From: Adiantum capillus-veneris
Taxonomy: Eukaryota > Streptophyta > Polypodiopsida > Polypodiales > Pteridaceae
Reading direction: 5' to 3'
NCBI GenBank assembly: GCA_014529385.2
Contig: CM043957.1
Coordinates: 65,423,003 to 65,487,002, forward strand
DNA: 64,000 nt
Shown: positions 33,674-45,253 of the stretch, piece by piece
Position numbering within the stretch: position 1 is the stretch's first letter
Layout: each line of letters starts with the position of its first letter
Translations under genes and position numbers: made by a program
The notes under the pieces: model-generated
What the model saw: the letters and a program-made list of their open reading frames with translations, nothing else
Database searches by the model: none
What the model was told of the DNA's origin: nothing

Positions 33674-34680
33674 ATGGATTCAGATACCAATATGACATTT
33701 GATTTTGAGCAAAGTACGCCTGATCCTACCAATGATGGCCCACGGCTAGATCCTCTCAAGGAGAGTACCTGCGACGCTACGGTAGGTGATGACACTTACG
33801 AATTGCTCGATATTCAATAATTTCATGCACGTCAGACACGTATGACAGTCATGGATGAAAAAAATAAATCTTTAAATGCAAATGTTACTAAACTATCCAC
33901 ATTACTAATTCAATTAATGCAACAGCAGTCCAAGGGTCCTGCTGACATGCACATGCATGAGCATGTTGCTACACAAGGGCAAGGCCCTTCTAATCTAGGG
34001 CAAGGCCCAAATACTGATACGTTGCATACTCTCATTGCAAAAGAGGTGGATGAATTGTTGAAAAACACCAAACCACCGATTTTTAAGGGAGAAGACCGAG
34101 ACCGCAATAAGGATGCACTAAATATCTTAGTGGGATGGAATTCACGCCTTACAGCGTACTCCGGACGCAGTCAAAGCTCTGTAAACGAGCTTAACTCTGG
34201 AAGGCAAGGCCTACAAATGGTGGATGTCTCTCAAGGAGAAGAACATCATACCATAGAGTTGGGCAGCTTTTGAAGCTATGTTTAGCAAAGAATTCTTTCC
34301 TACAAATGAGGCAGATCGGAATTGGATGGCTTGGAACACATGTTCCATGCACCAATACCCATCATTGCTTGAATATATCTCTCACTATCGGAATGTTATC
34401 CTCAAATTGGAAGGCTTAGATAACTTTCAACAAGTACAGGGGTTTGTAAGAGGTCTGACACTAGAGCTTAAGAAGTACGTCAAGACCCAATATCCTAAAA
34501 CACTTGAGGAAGCCATAGTGAAAGCACATATTCATGATGATCTAGATGAAAAGAAAGCACAAAATAGTCACGTGCCTGCTAATACACGCATGCAGTATGG
34601 GCACAATAAAAGGAAATTTATAGTTGCCAATTCAGATGCATCTAAAAAACCCGGGGTCCAGGGGTCCTCTCTCTCCTGAG
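33674..34680 (+). pseudogene. gag capsid region (interrupted)
   Basis: The chosen start, ATG at 33674 (MDSDTNMTFDFEQ), is in frame with the open segment from 33842 apart from a TAA at 33818. Residues include LNANVTKLSTLLIQLMQQQS (coiled-coil-like) and TKPPIFKGEDRDR. A frameshift near 34257 moves the capsid part to another frame: AAFEAMFSKEFFPTNEADRN, LEYISHYRNVILKLEGL and VRGLTLELKKYVKTQYPKT, typical of the retrotransposon gag domain. A second shift near 34640 leads into the zinc knuckle. Confidence 0.85.
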
Positions 34681-35355
34681 GACTTTGATAAAGCTAAGAA
34701 AGAAAAATTATGTTTTCAATGTTTAGGAAGAGGTCATGGAAAAAAGGATTGTCTCAAGGGGAAATCTGCTGCTCATGGCAAAGAGAAAGCAGTGCACACG
34801 ATGCAAATGCTACCTCTTGAGTCTTCCTCACGCTTCTCTACAATGGAAGTAACACACACAAAGGTGGTACATGAATGCTGTCTCACAACTTCCATGTGGC
34901 AACAAACCTTTGGACCACATGAGTTAGTACGTATGCATGGATCTATGCAAAGCCACACAGTGCACATCTTGGTAGATGACGGTGCTACTGACAATTTCAT
35001 CAATTATAGATTGGTGAAAAAACTCAAATTGTCTCAAACTACGAGTACCCACAGCTACAAGGTAGCAATGATGAATGGACATGATACTGAAATTTGGGAT
35101 ACTCAATACCGAGATGTTCCATTGGAAGTACAAGGTTACTCCACATGCTTGGATTTTCAGGTTATGAACATGGAAAGGGCAGATGTGGTTCTTGATAGGG
35201 AGTGGTTACATAGCCTAGGACCATCACTAAAGCGTAGCTATGAGCACAACAACTTGATGTTTGAATCCCATGGCACACATGTGTTGTTGTTAGGAGAGAA
35301 GGATATACCTTCATCACCATTGAGCTTATGCAACTCGTTTTTGATAATGAAATAG
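34640..35355 (+). pseudogene. zinc knuckle and protease
   Basis: CFQCLGRGHGKKDC is a CCHC knuckle (CX2CX4HX4C) that binds RNA. A retropepsin follows: ILVDDGATDNFI has DDGA at the active site, where DSGA is usual but the Asp and Gly are kept, and VVLDREWLHSLG stands for the conserved ILG-x-W-L segment. The frame closes at 35353. Confidence 0.87.
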
Positions 35356-35479
35356 ATCAAGTTTTCTTCTGTTACTCACTGTCTCATTTTCTTTCGAGCA
35401 CTGAATCTGTTGAACATTCCTCAACGCCGCATGCTTCTCTCTCATCTCTTCCACCAATGGCTAATTCTAAACAAGCAAA

Positions 35480-36874
35480 CATTGCTAGTGAATTATAGAA
35501 ATTATTAAAGGAATTTCAAGATGTTTTTCCTAATGATTTGCCACCAGGATTATCGCTGACATGATCAATGCAACATAGCATCGACGTGGCTATAGACTGT
35601 AAACCTGTCAGTAACCCGCCTTACCGTATGAGTTATTATGAAGCTGTTGACGTGGAACGACAGCTTGTTGACTACCTTAGCAGAGGGTATATATAACCTA
35701 CTTCTTCACCATGGGCCTCTCCTATCCTATTAGTGAAAAAAAATATGGCAGTGTGTGCATGTGCGTAGACTACCGTGTCTTAAATGTGGTTACGGTTAAG
35801 AACAAATACCCATTGCCCCGAGTAGATGAGTTGTTTGATAAACTCATTCATGCTCGTATTTTTACGAAAACAGACTTGCGGTCAGGATATCACCAAGTCC
35901 GTATTCGACTTGCCGATATACCCAAAACTGCATTCTGAACACGGTTTGGACACTACGAGTTCCTGGTAATGCCCTTTGGGTTAACTAATGCGTCTGCAAC
36001 ATTCATGACACTTATGGATAGTGTCTTGCAGCCATACTTGGGCAAATTTGTCATTGTTTTCCTCGATGACATTCTAGTCTACAGTGCTTCTGAAGAAGAA
36101 CACTTACAACATCTCAGGCAGGTGTTTGAGTTGTTATGAACAAACATATTATATGCCAAGGAATCTAAGTGTGATTTTCTAAAAGACGAAATTCACTATT
36201 TAGGGCATGTTATTTCAGCTTCTAATGGGCTATATATGGACCAATCCAAAGTGGATACCATCTGGAAATGGCCTTCTCCTAAAAATCTAGAAGAGTTACA
36301 TATTTTTTTGGGATTTGCAAGTTTTTACCGAAGGTTCGTTAAAAACTATACTAATATTGTTGTTCCCATGACGGATCAACTAAAAGGCAAAGGCAAAGCT
36401 TTTCAGTGGGGATCTTCTCAACAACACAGTTTTGATACGCTCAAGGATGCATTAGCTACAACTCCCATACTGGCTATTGTAGATCCTTTGAAACCATTCA
36501 TTTGGGAAACGGATGCCAGTGACCGTGCTATTGGAGCAGTCCTGTTACAAGACAGACGATCGATTACATTTGAAAGCAAGAAGCTTGATGCAACTCACTA
36601 GAACTAGTCTGCATATGAGCACGAACTCTATGCAATAGTGTCTGCCTTAAAAACATGGCGGCATTATCTGTATGGTGCTAAGTTTGAGATTGTGTTTGAC
36701 CATGAAAGCATCAAATGGTTTACACAACAAATGGATTTGAAGGGTCGAAAAGCCAGGTGGGCCGAGATTCTTAAGGAATATGACGCCAAGCTAAGGTATT
36801 GTAAAGGTCGATACAATGTGGTGGCTGACGCTCTAAGTCGTATGCCGGAGATCAATTATCTCTTGTTCACATAA
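35480..36874 (+). pseudogene. reverse transcriptase and RNase H (stops)
   Basis: The N-terminal lead-in is recognisable at 35500-35710 with stops (LLKEFQDVFPNDLPPGL, NPPYRMSYYEA). RT proper shows [45 protein letters not shown] and catalytic FLDD at 36059-36070. RNase H has ETDASDRAIGAVLLQ, SAYEHELYAIVSALKTWRHYL, DHESIKWF and NVVADALSR. The stops at 35936 and 36137 and the two near 36598-36605 look like point changes. Confidence 0.9.
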
Positions 36875-38414
36875 CTTTGTAGTGAATTTTTGGATTCTCT
36901 CAAAGAAAAATATGAGCAGGATGAAGCATATTCCAAAGTGTGGAGCCATGTTCAAATGAGAGATCCTTCTCACTCCAATGATGGTAGTGTAACATTAAAC
37001 TCCACACCTAGTTCTCCTCTATTGAGCGATGAACTACAGTGATGGAAGCATTTCACCATCGACAATGGGTACCTACTCCATAAGGGGAGAGTTCGTGTAC
37101 CAACAAACACAGACATTCAGTGCCAAATTCTTTATGAATGTCATGATAGTCCAAGTGCAGGGCACCCGAGTATTAGAAAAACTTATGCTCTCGTACGACG
37201 ACAGTTTTACTGGCCATGTATACATGGCTTTGTTCAAGCTTATGTCTTGCATTGCCAAAAATGTCAAGTTAACAAAGCAGAGCGCCTGATAGCAGGAGGA
37301 ATCTTACATCCGAATCTTACATCCTTTTGAGATTCCCAATGGAAAATGGGAAAGCATCTCTATGGACTTTATTGTGGGTTTACCAACCCCTGTATGAGGT
37401 CATGACTCGGTATGGGTGGTCGTAGACCATTTGACTAAACTATGTAAGTTTATTCCAACCAAATCAACGATTAAGACACCAGAAATAGCCAAGTTATTTG
37501 TGGACTATCTGTACAAATTATATGGTTTGCCAAGTAACATTGCTAGCGATCGTGATCCCAAGTTTAACAGTGACTTTTGGAGAGCTGTGTTTAAATGATT
37601 GGGTACACAACTGAACCTTAGTACAGCCGATCATCTAAAAACAGATGGTCAGATTGAACAATATAACCAGGTTCTAGAGGATATGCTAAGAGCATACGCC
37701 AGCAAAAAACAGTTAGACTGGGAAGAATACTTACCTATTCTCGAGTTTGCCTACAACAGTGCTAAGCATGTTACAACTGGATTTATTCCTTTCATGCTCA
37801 TGTATGGGTTTCAACCTAGGTCACCAGTTACGGTGGGGTTGGCAACCAAAAAGCTCCAACAGGTTAAGGATTTTCTCCAAGACCACATGGATATGTTGAA
37901 ACTTTCTCGTCAGAATTTCTGACAAGCACAGGATCGGTATAAGACGTATGCTGATGATAAACGTCGGCAAGTTACCTTCGAAGAAGGGGAGGAAGTATTT
38001 TTACGTGTGCCAGAACATTCAGAAAGTCTGAAAACTGGGCCAACACCTAAATTATCTCCCCGATATTGTGGGCCTTTCAAAATACTCAAGCGAGTAGGTG
38101 ATCGTGCCTACAAAGTATTGCTACCTTCACATTCTCGTATTCATCCGGTGTTTCATGTAAGCCGTTTACGTAAGCGGTTACATGGGGATGACAATGTCAT
38201 TGACCAACAAATTTTGGTTGATTTCATTGAACCTCTTACCTTACTGTATGAACTTGAACGTGTTCTCGATTATCATGAGTTGCGTACACCCCTTCATGTA
38301 CGTCAAGAAGCCTTAATCAAGTGGAAAGACCAACTTGAGGAAGGTTGGGAAAACATTAGTGTTCTTAAGAAAAAGTTCCCCACTTTTGTTTTCGAGGACA
38401 AAAACTCGTTTTAA
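36875..38414 (+). pseudogene. integrase with C-terminal chromodomain (stops)
   Basis: The HHCC finger (CHDSPSAGHPSIRKTYALV ... CQKCQ) is readable at about 37130-37290 across a frame change. Core residues are D (SMDFIVGLP, about 37362), D (ASDRDPKFNS) and E (GQIEQYNQVLEDML). The tail shows LSPRYCGPFKILKRVGDRAY and HPVFHVSRLRKRL. The chromodomain at about 38250-38400 has ERVLDYHEL, ALIKWKDQLEEGWENI and FPTFVFED. Chromodomains in this position are known to steer integration toward certain chromatin. In-frame stops occur at about 37396, 37596 and 37919. Confidence 0.9.
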
Positions 38415-38425
38415 GGGGGGACTAA
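38412..38425 (+). promoter_or_regulatory. polypurine tract
   Basis: AAGGGGGGACTAA abuts the 3' LTR. The old element has a similar GGGGGGATTA tract. Confidence 0.7.
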
Positions 38426-38578
38426 TGTCAGGACACCGGCAAGGCCGGACTAGACAAGGGCAAGGCCGGCTAGGCAGTGTGGAAAGGGAGTCCAAATAGT
38501 GCAAAGGGCCACGGGCTATTCTATCATACTGGGTGGTTGGGTGGTGGACTCCTAGGCTCTAGTTCCCCTTGTCTAACA
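38426..38578 (+). repeat. 3' LTR (153 bp)
   Basis: Direct repeat of 32724-32876, followed at once by the GTTGG duplication. Confidence 0.92.
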
Positions 38579-38625
38579 GTTGGGAGGTTCATTCAAAGGC
38601 AGTTCCACTAGGGGCCTTACGTGTA
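38579..38625 (+). repeat. 3' LTR of the old chromovirus, right piece
   Basis: GTTGGGAGGTTCATTCAAAG continues the LTR interrupted at 32723. Confidence 0.72.
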
Positions 38626-41249
38626 TCCACTTTGCATATTTCTGTTTTTGGAAATGACTCTACTCCATGTGCAAATTTACCCATTGACTTGGATCACTAA
38701 AAAGAAGAAGTGAGAGAGGTAGATTGTGACCACAAAATTAATTACATGAAATTCCTGAACTTTGGCTATATTTATTGGTGTTGGTGTGTAGTTGACATGA
38801 AAGATGTTTGATTTGACAGAAGTTGGTAAAGACCATGGTGTTTCAATCATCAAGTATTTTGTGAGGACTTCGTTTTAGTATTGGTTATGTCATGGGTTGA
38901 GACCTACTTTTCTGCTTATAGATGATAGTTTATGTAGGTGCTTAACCATGCATTAGTAGACTTTGATGATAGAAGTGATATGGAGACATATGGATGGGTT
39001 GACTTCTTTGGTTTGTTATCTCGTTGAGATAAATCTTGGGACTTGCATGCTAATGTAAATTTTGTTTTAAGGATGATGATGCTACACCACCCATTACCAT
39101 ATCAAAAAAGAAGCCAAAGCTCACGTGCGTGAATGAGCTTGTGGTAATTGTGCCAAACACTGAGTGTGACGAACAAAACTCTATCTATTAATGGTTTTTG
39201 AATGATGTCTATCTATTACTTATAGTGTGTAAACAAAGAAAAAGGAAATGTGCCTTCAAAGAAAAAGGTTTGATCTTGGTGATTTGATGTCATTAAAGGG
39301 CGTCCCCTTGAAAGGACTCAGACAATTCTTGTTTTTGTATGCTTTAAAGGATCTCACAAACAAGAATCATCACAATGATGTTGTCATTTCAAGGGTCTTC
39401 TCATTTTCAACACTTTTCAAAACATTATTTTTGTAATGTTTTTGAGATGGAGTGGTTTTTGCAGGGCAAAGCAAGAGAAAGTGGAAAAGCTAAAAGAGTT
39501 ACCAAAGTTCCTGCTAGATGCAAAGAAAACAACTCTACCCTGGTACAAGTCCTTTTATTGGTATACTAATCCAATCAAACATGTTATAATGTTGTGAATT
39601 GTTTTTATTTTATTGAAAATTTTCAAGTTTAAAAAGAGGAATTTGATTCCTTCTCATAAGAAAGTCACCTTATTGAGTCGTGTAGTGCTACTAACTGCTA
39701 CAAACGGGAGCGTAGTGGCCCTACAAAATAGAGAAAACAACATATTGCAAGCCATAAATCGACAAAAGTGTATAACGGACAACCATCTTTGCACATACTC
39801 CGAGCCGTACACAATAAGAGAGAGACAGAGAGTGGGAGAGAGCAAGATAGCACGTGTCGACGCACCTCCTAGAGCAGAATGCTATGCCTGGCATGGCGAG
39901 AGAGCAGAGAGGAGAGGAGAGAAGAATAAGACGACACTAGTTGTAATCTCCACCCGTGCCAGAGTGACCATTTCCCTCTTGGACGTATTTGTTTTATAGA
40001 TTTCTTAAATGGTCAATTGTGAGTACAAACTGGCCGACCGGTCATAAATGGCCGAAGCTCATAAAGAGAACTTGAATAATACATGAAATATATTTCCATA
40101 TGCATAGGCCTATCTCGGTCAAGCTTTTTCCACCTGTCAGCTACAATAATTAATAGAAATATCAATTCCATTACATACCTCTCCGTTGGAAAGCAGCTAT
40201 CCTCAGTTGCGAAGATAAAAATCTGCAAACAATACTTGTCAAAAACAATGATTAGAAATCCGTATCAAATAGTTAAAAAATTCATAGAATTAGACAACAT
40301 TGCTTATGCCTGCCATCATCCACATACTACCTATTCTAGTGTCCCATACCACTAGAATAAGTATTATATGTCATACCCTGATGAATCAAGATATCATTGG
40401 TCACACTCATTGGTCACACTCATCATCAATCTCATAATGTCAAGTCTCATCACATAAACACTGCTGTAATAATCACCAGATACCAAATCCCAATCCAATT
40501 CCAATTCCACAATATAAGTCCAAATCCAAATCACTTTTATTTTGTACCTGGGTAACAAAATCATACCAGTTACAGTGGTGGCCAGTCACTGGAGCATGAT
40601 CTTGTGATCGGTGTTGCCTAAATCAGCAAATCTACATGAATAAGACGTGCTGCCTAAATCGATGAATTTGTACTAATGCTGCCTAAATCGGCGAATCTGC
40701 ATTTTGTATAAGTTTAAAAATCATGAATCTGCAAGTTATCAATGTGCTGCCTTAATCGACGAATCTGCACTAGGATGAGCATTTGCACACTGCCTAAACC
40801 GGAGAATTTGTGTGCTTGTGACCAATGGACTAGACAAGACATAAAGGAGAAAAAAGTATATTTACTACGTTGTCGACATCACAGTGCATTATATCACCAA
40901 AGGACTTAAAAATGGTTGTGCACTATCCCAGAGAACCTTAGCTCGCATGAGTAGCTACATAGCTTACTGACAAATCATCTCAACAAAAATTTCTTTCAAT
41001 ACAATTAGAGGGCATGAACTTAGCATTGTAAGAGGGTATCATAAAATCCGATAAAATATGGTTAGGAGATTAGTACAAAAGTTGTAAAAATGAGTTTGCA
41101 AAATAAAGTATTCAACAATAAAGAAAGAGGAAGAGGATGCGGTATAGGTCATTTACGAGGATGATAAAGAGGCAATCGCCCAGAAAAACAACATAAAAAC
41201 AATCAGAGATAGAATACACATGGCCAATGAAACTTTAGAGGTAGGGAAA
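38626..41249. other. non-coding, no gene recognised
   Basis: About 2.6 kb with scattered short open frames and no motifs. It holds the irregular 24-bp repeat series at 40612-40812. Confidence 0.45.
40612..40812. repeat. irregularly spaced 24-bp motif, five copies
   Basis: Variants of GCTGCCTAAATCGGCGAATC plus TGCA begin near 40612, 40649, 40678, 40746 and 40789. Spacing varies from about 29 to 68 bp, so this is not a simple tandem array. Confidence 0.75.
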
Positions 41250-41289
41250 GTCCAAGAGGTTAAGATCTTCCCATGTACTTTACGTAGCA

Positions 41290-41442
41290 AGGGAATTTTA
41301 GGTCCTACCTATATGATCTCAAAAGGTGCCTTTCTTATAGTAGCATGGACAGTATTATTGTACGCATATATTACACGGGGTACGTACTTTTTCCATTGTG
41401 AGCATTGATCTACTTCTGTAACGTAAGTCTTTAGTAGATCGA
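41290..41442 (-). pseudogene. integrase fragment fused to RT
   Basis: The - strand reads LLKTYVTEVDQCSQW, then KKYVPRVIYAYNNTVHATIR and KAPFEII. This is the part of a Ty3/gypsy integrase just after the catalytic Glu. It starts within about 10 bp of where RT sequence stops, so the rest of RT, RNase H and most of integrase have been deleted. Confidence 0.75.
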
Positions 41443-41449
41443 GAAAAAT

Positions 41450-42073
41450 TCAAGAGGATTGAATCTCTTGAAGGAAAATTTCATTTTTCTTTTGATTGAG
41501 AAAAAGCTTGTTCTCCCTCAATGCTTGAAAAATCACTTGGAGATGTTGCTTGTGTTCCTCCAAGGACTTGGAGTAGATGATGATATCATCAAAGAACACT
41601 CCAGTGAATTTGTTGTAGGGTCTAAATATTTTCTCTATTAAACGATTGAATGTGGCTGGAGCATTTGTCAAACCAAAAGGAATGGCAAGGTATTCATAAA
41701 GACCAAACGTTGTACAGAACTCATTCTTTAGGATATCTTCATTTACTATCCTTATTTGATGATAGACACTTTTAAGGTCAATCCTACTGAAGTAGGTAGA
41801 ACCTTGTAGCTTATCAAACAAATATTTGGAACGTGGTATAGGAAATTTGTTTTTTGAAGGTGATATGATTTAGTGCTCGAAAGTCCACACACATGCGGTA
41901 TGTACCATTTTTCTTTTGCACTAAAAGGACTAGAGAACAAAAAGGAGAGGAGTTAGGACTCATTCTTGAACTTCCCTCATGATCTCCTCTTGTTGAGCTT
42001 GGGAAACGCGATGAGGAGGCTTGTTAGGCGGTGAGCTTCCTAGTGGGAGCTCAATTCAATGGTCATCATCTCC
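41450..42073 (-). pseudogene. reverse transcriptase, truncated
   Basis: The first part (42073-41822) is decayed but readable: VQKKNGTYRMCVDFRALNHI. An open frame then gives FSRIDLKSVYHQIRI, FGLTNAPATFNRL and catalytic FFDD (41585-41596) followed by IIIYSKSLEEH. It ends abruptly after NQKKNEIFLQEIQ, before the thumb. Confidence 0.85.
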
Positions 42074-43093
42074 TCATTTTTGACGTAAGTCCATAGGGAT
42101 ATCATCAATAAAAACATCTTGGAATCCATTTAGAAAATTAGACAAGTCTAATTCTTCTTGATTCCTACCATCTTCATTTGATAAAACATTAGGACCTTTT
42201 ATGGATTGTTTGACAAAAATCATATACGCAAAAATTGAACTTTTCATTGATTTGTCAAAAGCAGGATAATTTACAAGGGGTATGGTATGACCAGGCCCAT
42301 TAGCATCTATGTACATGTTCTTTTCCCTGTACTTGAAATACAACCTTCTTTTGGGGAACTTTACATTGACATCCATACGGTCGAACCATGGTGCCCCTAA
42401 GATGACATCTTCATGCTTGAAAGAAGAGATGTAGAATTTTTCTTTGTCAACATAGCCTTGGACATGAAGCCTCAATTTCCCAATTAAGGGAGTAACTGCT
42501 GCTTCTTGCCCCTTGAAGGCTCCATCGACTACAACAACATCTCCCATCTCATGCGCTTGAATGCCTAACTTGGTGGCAAACTCCGTTGATATGAAGTTGT
42601 GAGTAGAGCCAAGGTCAAACAAGATGAAGGCGTCGTGCTCCCTTACCTTTTCCCAAGCATAGAAGAGCGGTGATCCTTTGCAATGAGCATCCTCTTTTGG
42701 AGCTTTGATGGTGGAGGCTCTAGGAGTCTCATTGCGGGCATTTTTCTTGGGGCAAGAACGATAACCATGTCCTTGCTCCCCACACTCAAAACATTTGTGG
42801 TCCTTACAAAAATCTTCTAACTCTTCATGAGAGAGTTTATTTTTACCTTTGTAAAATTGCTTCTCCTTGGACAGATTGTTGTTGTTGTTGTTGGAATTGC
42901 CTTGGGAAGAATTTTGGGCATTGTTCTTCCCCTTTACTTCATTTTGATATTTTTTTTCCATGGGCTTGGCATTCCTTTTAGCCCTTTGTTGGAAATTGAT
43001 GCGTGAAGCAACCATAGTGTTGTGGATTACTTCGGTGATAGGACCAAGCCGTTGGGAGTTGACATACTTGGCCATTTCTTTAGGTAATCCCAC
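42074..43093 (-). pseudogene. gag C-terminus, zinc knuckle and protease
   Basis: 339 open codons. A basic, Asn-rich region precedes a CCHC knuckle, CFECGEQGHGYRSC. Retropepsin follows: ILFDLGSTHNFIS has DLGS where DSGS/DSGA is usual, and DVILGAPWFDRMDV is the conserved ILG-x-W segment. The Asp is present, but Ser/Thr at the second position is replaced by Leu. The frame ends at a stop just ahead of RT, with FLNGFQDVFIDDIP as the linker. Confidence 0.85.
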
Positions 43094-44007
43094 ATAGAAT
43101 TGTTTCTTTTTCTCGGCAAAGTCTATCTTTTGAAAGACGGTAGCCTTGAGATGTAAATCTCAAAACTTGTCCACATATTTGTGGATTGACTCCAGTGGAG
43201 AGCAGCTTCAAACTCCTCCATTTGGTAAGCACTTTGTCCTTTCCATCGCTTGCAAGGAATTGCTTTATGATGGAAAGTCGTAGAGTTTTCCATGTCTTTG
43301 GGGCTTCACCGTGAAGTGAATCCCTCGTCTCCAAAGGCCACGTCAAATTATTGGATGAAGGTCAATACTTGGTCAGTGGCACCAAAGGTGCCATCATAGG
43401 TAAGGCAAGAGATACTCTTTCCTCCCTCTTTGAATTTCTTGAGCTTTTAAGACCATCGCCATGCAGGGTAGGATTTGCGATGTCCTCTCCTCTTATATTC
43501 TCTATGAGAATAGCTATTTCTTTTGTTAGAAGAGGAGGAAGGAGAAGAAGAATGAGAAGAGGGTGATCTTTTTCTTGGCTTTTTCTTCCTTTGTTTCCTC
43601 TCTTCCCTTTCAAAGTGACAAGGAGAAGGACTATGGGTTGACTGTTTACTCTTGGGAGGAGTTGGCAATCGTTTAGACTGCCATCTTTATGGAGCCACAT
43701 CTTCAGAGGAACTTAGTGATTCACTTCTTTCTCGTTCTTTGGATTCCTCCTCTCTTATGGGAGAGAGTCTTCTTCTTGGAGTCTCATCAAGACGCCCCCT
43801 AAGCTCTCTCTCCTCTTAGAGAGGAAGGGAAATCCCATAAGAACAAAGTTGTTGAGAATTTTTGGCTTGCAAAGCAGGGTTTCCCATAGCTTGTTGCAAC
43901 CTAGTAACAAGATAATTAACAAACATGGGTGCATCATCATTAGCACCTTGATGTGTAAAGTCAAAGATGTCAATATTCATTCTACTCTCTTGGTTATTGT
44001 CAGCCAT
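43094..44007 (-). pseudogene. gag N-terminal and capsid region (frameshifted)
   Basis: It starts at ATG 44007 (MADNNQESRMNIDIFDF ... APMFVNYLV). A Ser/Arg-rich low-complexity stretch follows (PRKRSPSSHSSSPSSSSNKR in one frame), then YDGTFGATDQVLTFIQ, FDVAFGDEGF and a decayed capsid tail at 43346-43080. At least three frame changes and a few stops break it. Confidence 0.78.
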
Positions 44008-44394
44008 GCTAATTAAACTTAGGTATAAATTACTTTGTGCTTTGGTACCCTCAAAAACTTTAGTTGATACTCCTCTTTACCTTTGAAAATTAATTCTCAA
44101 GCAGCCTCACCAGTGGTTTAGACATTGTTGATTGCGACAACTAGTGGAGAGGGTCTGACATTGTTCTATTGATTATGGTTCTTGTTGAGCTAGCTAGTAG
44201 CTCAATACTGACTAAGCCAAAGTCAAGCCCCGAGAGAATCCATTATTAAGACTATAGTTCCCAACATGTACCTCAAACTAAGTCCTTTTCAAGCAGGATG
44301 ATCCCTGTCCCACTTACCCTATTGCAATGAACAGGTCCAACCTTTCATGGAAAACTTAAGGACCTCTCTTCTGAAGTAAGAAAAGAGCAACCAG
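44008..44394 (-). other. leader of the - strand chromovirus-type element
   Basis: Non-coding stretch between the primer-binding site and the gag start; no motif recognised. Confidence 0.45.
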
Positions 44395-44409
44395 TAGCTC
44401 GGACACCAA
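44395..44409 (-). promoter_or_regulatory. candidate primer-binding site
   Basis: The - strand reads TTGGTGTCCGAGCTAC directly after the LTR end CCATTACA. TGGTGTCCGAGC differs at a few bases from the initiator-Met tRNA type found at 32877. Confidence 0.6.
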
Positions 44410-44840
44410 TGTAATGGAAATGACCTATGAAGTTTGAGAATATTGGAACTAACAGAATTAGAGTAAACATTTTTATGAGACTACTTTGAGAGCATAGAGG
44501 GTGAACTTAATTAGCTGTAGCAACATAACAATTATACTTAATTAACTTAGCATGAACAATACTTTTACAAGAGAGAGAATTAGAGGACATGCCAAATGTA
44601 GAGGACCGGATTTATGTGAAGCTGGTCGCCCCTCCAATAGGCTTTTTATTATAGATTCTCCCATAAAGAGAGACTTGGTACAATATAATTTTTATGTTCC
44701 TTGTGACCTAGGTGATGCAATGAAGATGGAAAGCTTCATGCATCATGAGCATAACATAAACTTGTAAAATCATCAACCATCCCTAGCCTCAGTCCCAAGG
44801 CCTCAAACACCTTTAAAGATGGAGAGAGCTAGCGGTGAAT

Positions 44841-45002
44841 GAGGGTAGGGAAGAGGAAGAAGAAACATTCATATGAGAAATAAATAGTCCATACGAGGGT
44901 AGGGAAGAGGAAGAAGAAACATTCATATGAGAAATATATAGTTCATGTGAGGGTAGGGAAGAGGAAGAAGATACATTCGTATGAGAAAAAAAGAGTTCCT
45001 CG
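44841..45002. repeat. tandem repeat, 3 x 54 bp
   Basis: Copies start at 44841, 44895 and 44949 with GAGGGTAGGGAAGAGGAAGA, about 90% alike. Confidence 0.9.
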
Positions 45003-45197
45003 CTTATCATCACTCTTCCTCCATAGCATAGCATAAAAGAATAATAATGATGATGAAGAAGATGGAAAGCTTAAGCATTGAAGCATGGATATTTTTTGGA
45101 TTTTCATTCCATAGCCAAGAGTGTTGGTGTAGGCTCTCAACTTCTCAGCAACCTTGGAGAAGGAGATGAAGTTCTTGCACTTTGCACTTCACACAAT

Positions 45198-45200
<3 letters not shown>

Positions 45201-45252
<52 letters not shown>
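45201..45252. repeat. (TG)6 followed by (G)39
   Basis: An unbroken run of about 39 G at 45214-45252 after a short TG repeat. The exact length is prone to sequencing error. Confidence 0.9.

Positions 45253-45253
<1 letters not shown>

Larger units (their letters stand above)
32724..38578 (+). mobile_element. chromovirus (Ty3/gypsy with chromodomain), nested, inactive
   Basis: A 5.86-kb element with two 153-bp LTRs (TGTCAGGACA...TTGTCTAACA). A perfect 5-bp duplication, GTTGG, lies at 32719-32723 and 38579-38583. The order is LTR, primer-binding site, leader, gag with zinc knuckle, protease, RT, RNase H, integrase, chromodomain, polypurine tract, LTR. The single RNase H and the C-terminal chromodomain place it in the chromovirus clade. 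The LTRs differ at about a dozen sites. Several stops and at least two gag frameshifts inactivate it. Confidence 0.92.
30795..38625 (+). mobile_element. old chromovirus remnant, split by a nested insertion
   Basis: A 5' LTR-like start (TGTCATGCCAAGGGCATACA, 30795) is repeated at 32617 (TGGTCATGCCAAGGACATAA). Between them only the integrase/chromodomain end survives, so most of gag-pol has been deleted. The second LTR is interrupted after GGGGTTGG by the element at 32724-38578 and resumes at 38579 with TTGGGAGGTTCATTCAAAGG, which is contiguous in the first LTR (about 30901-30921). LTR similarity fades about 45 bp after the insertion. Confidence 0.78.

Noticed and set aside
33022-33700. Overlapping open frames after the chromovirus primer-binding site as a gene
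   Set aside because: They overlap in several frames, lack motifs and lie in the untranslated leader.
39613-39999. 128-codon + strand open frame
   Set aside because: Low-complexity Arg/Glu-rich centre next to a GA-rich stretch; no recognised domain.
40612-40812. CRISPR-like array of the 24-bp motif
   Set aside because: Repeats are divergent and spacing is irregular, there are no cas genes, and the setting is a plant nuclear genome.
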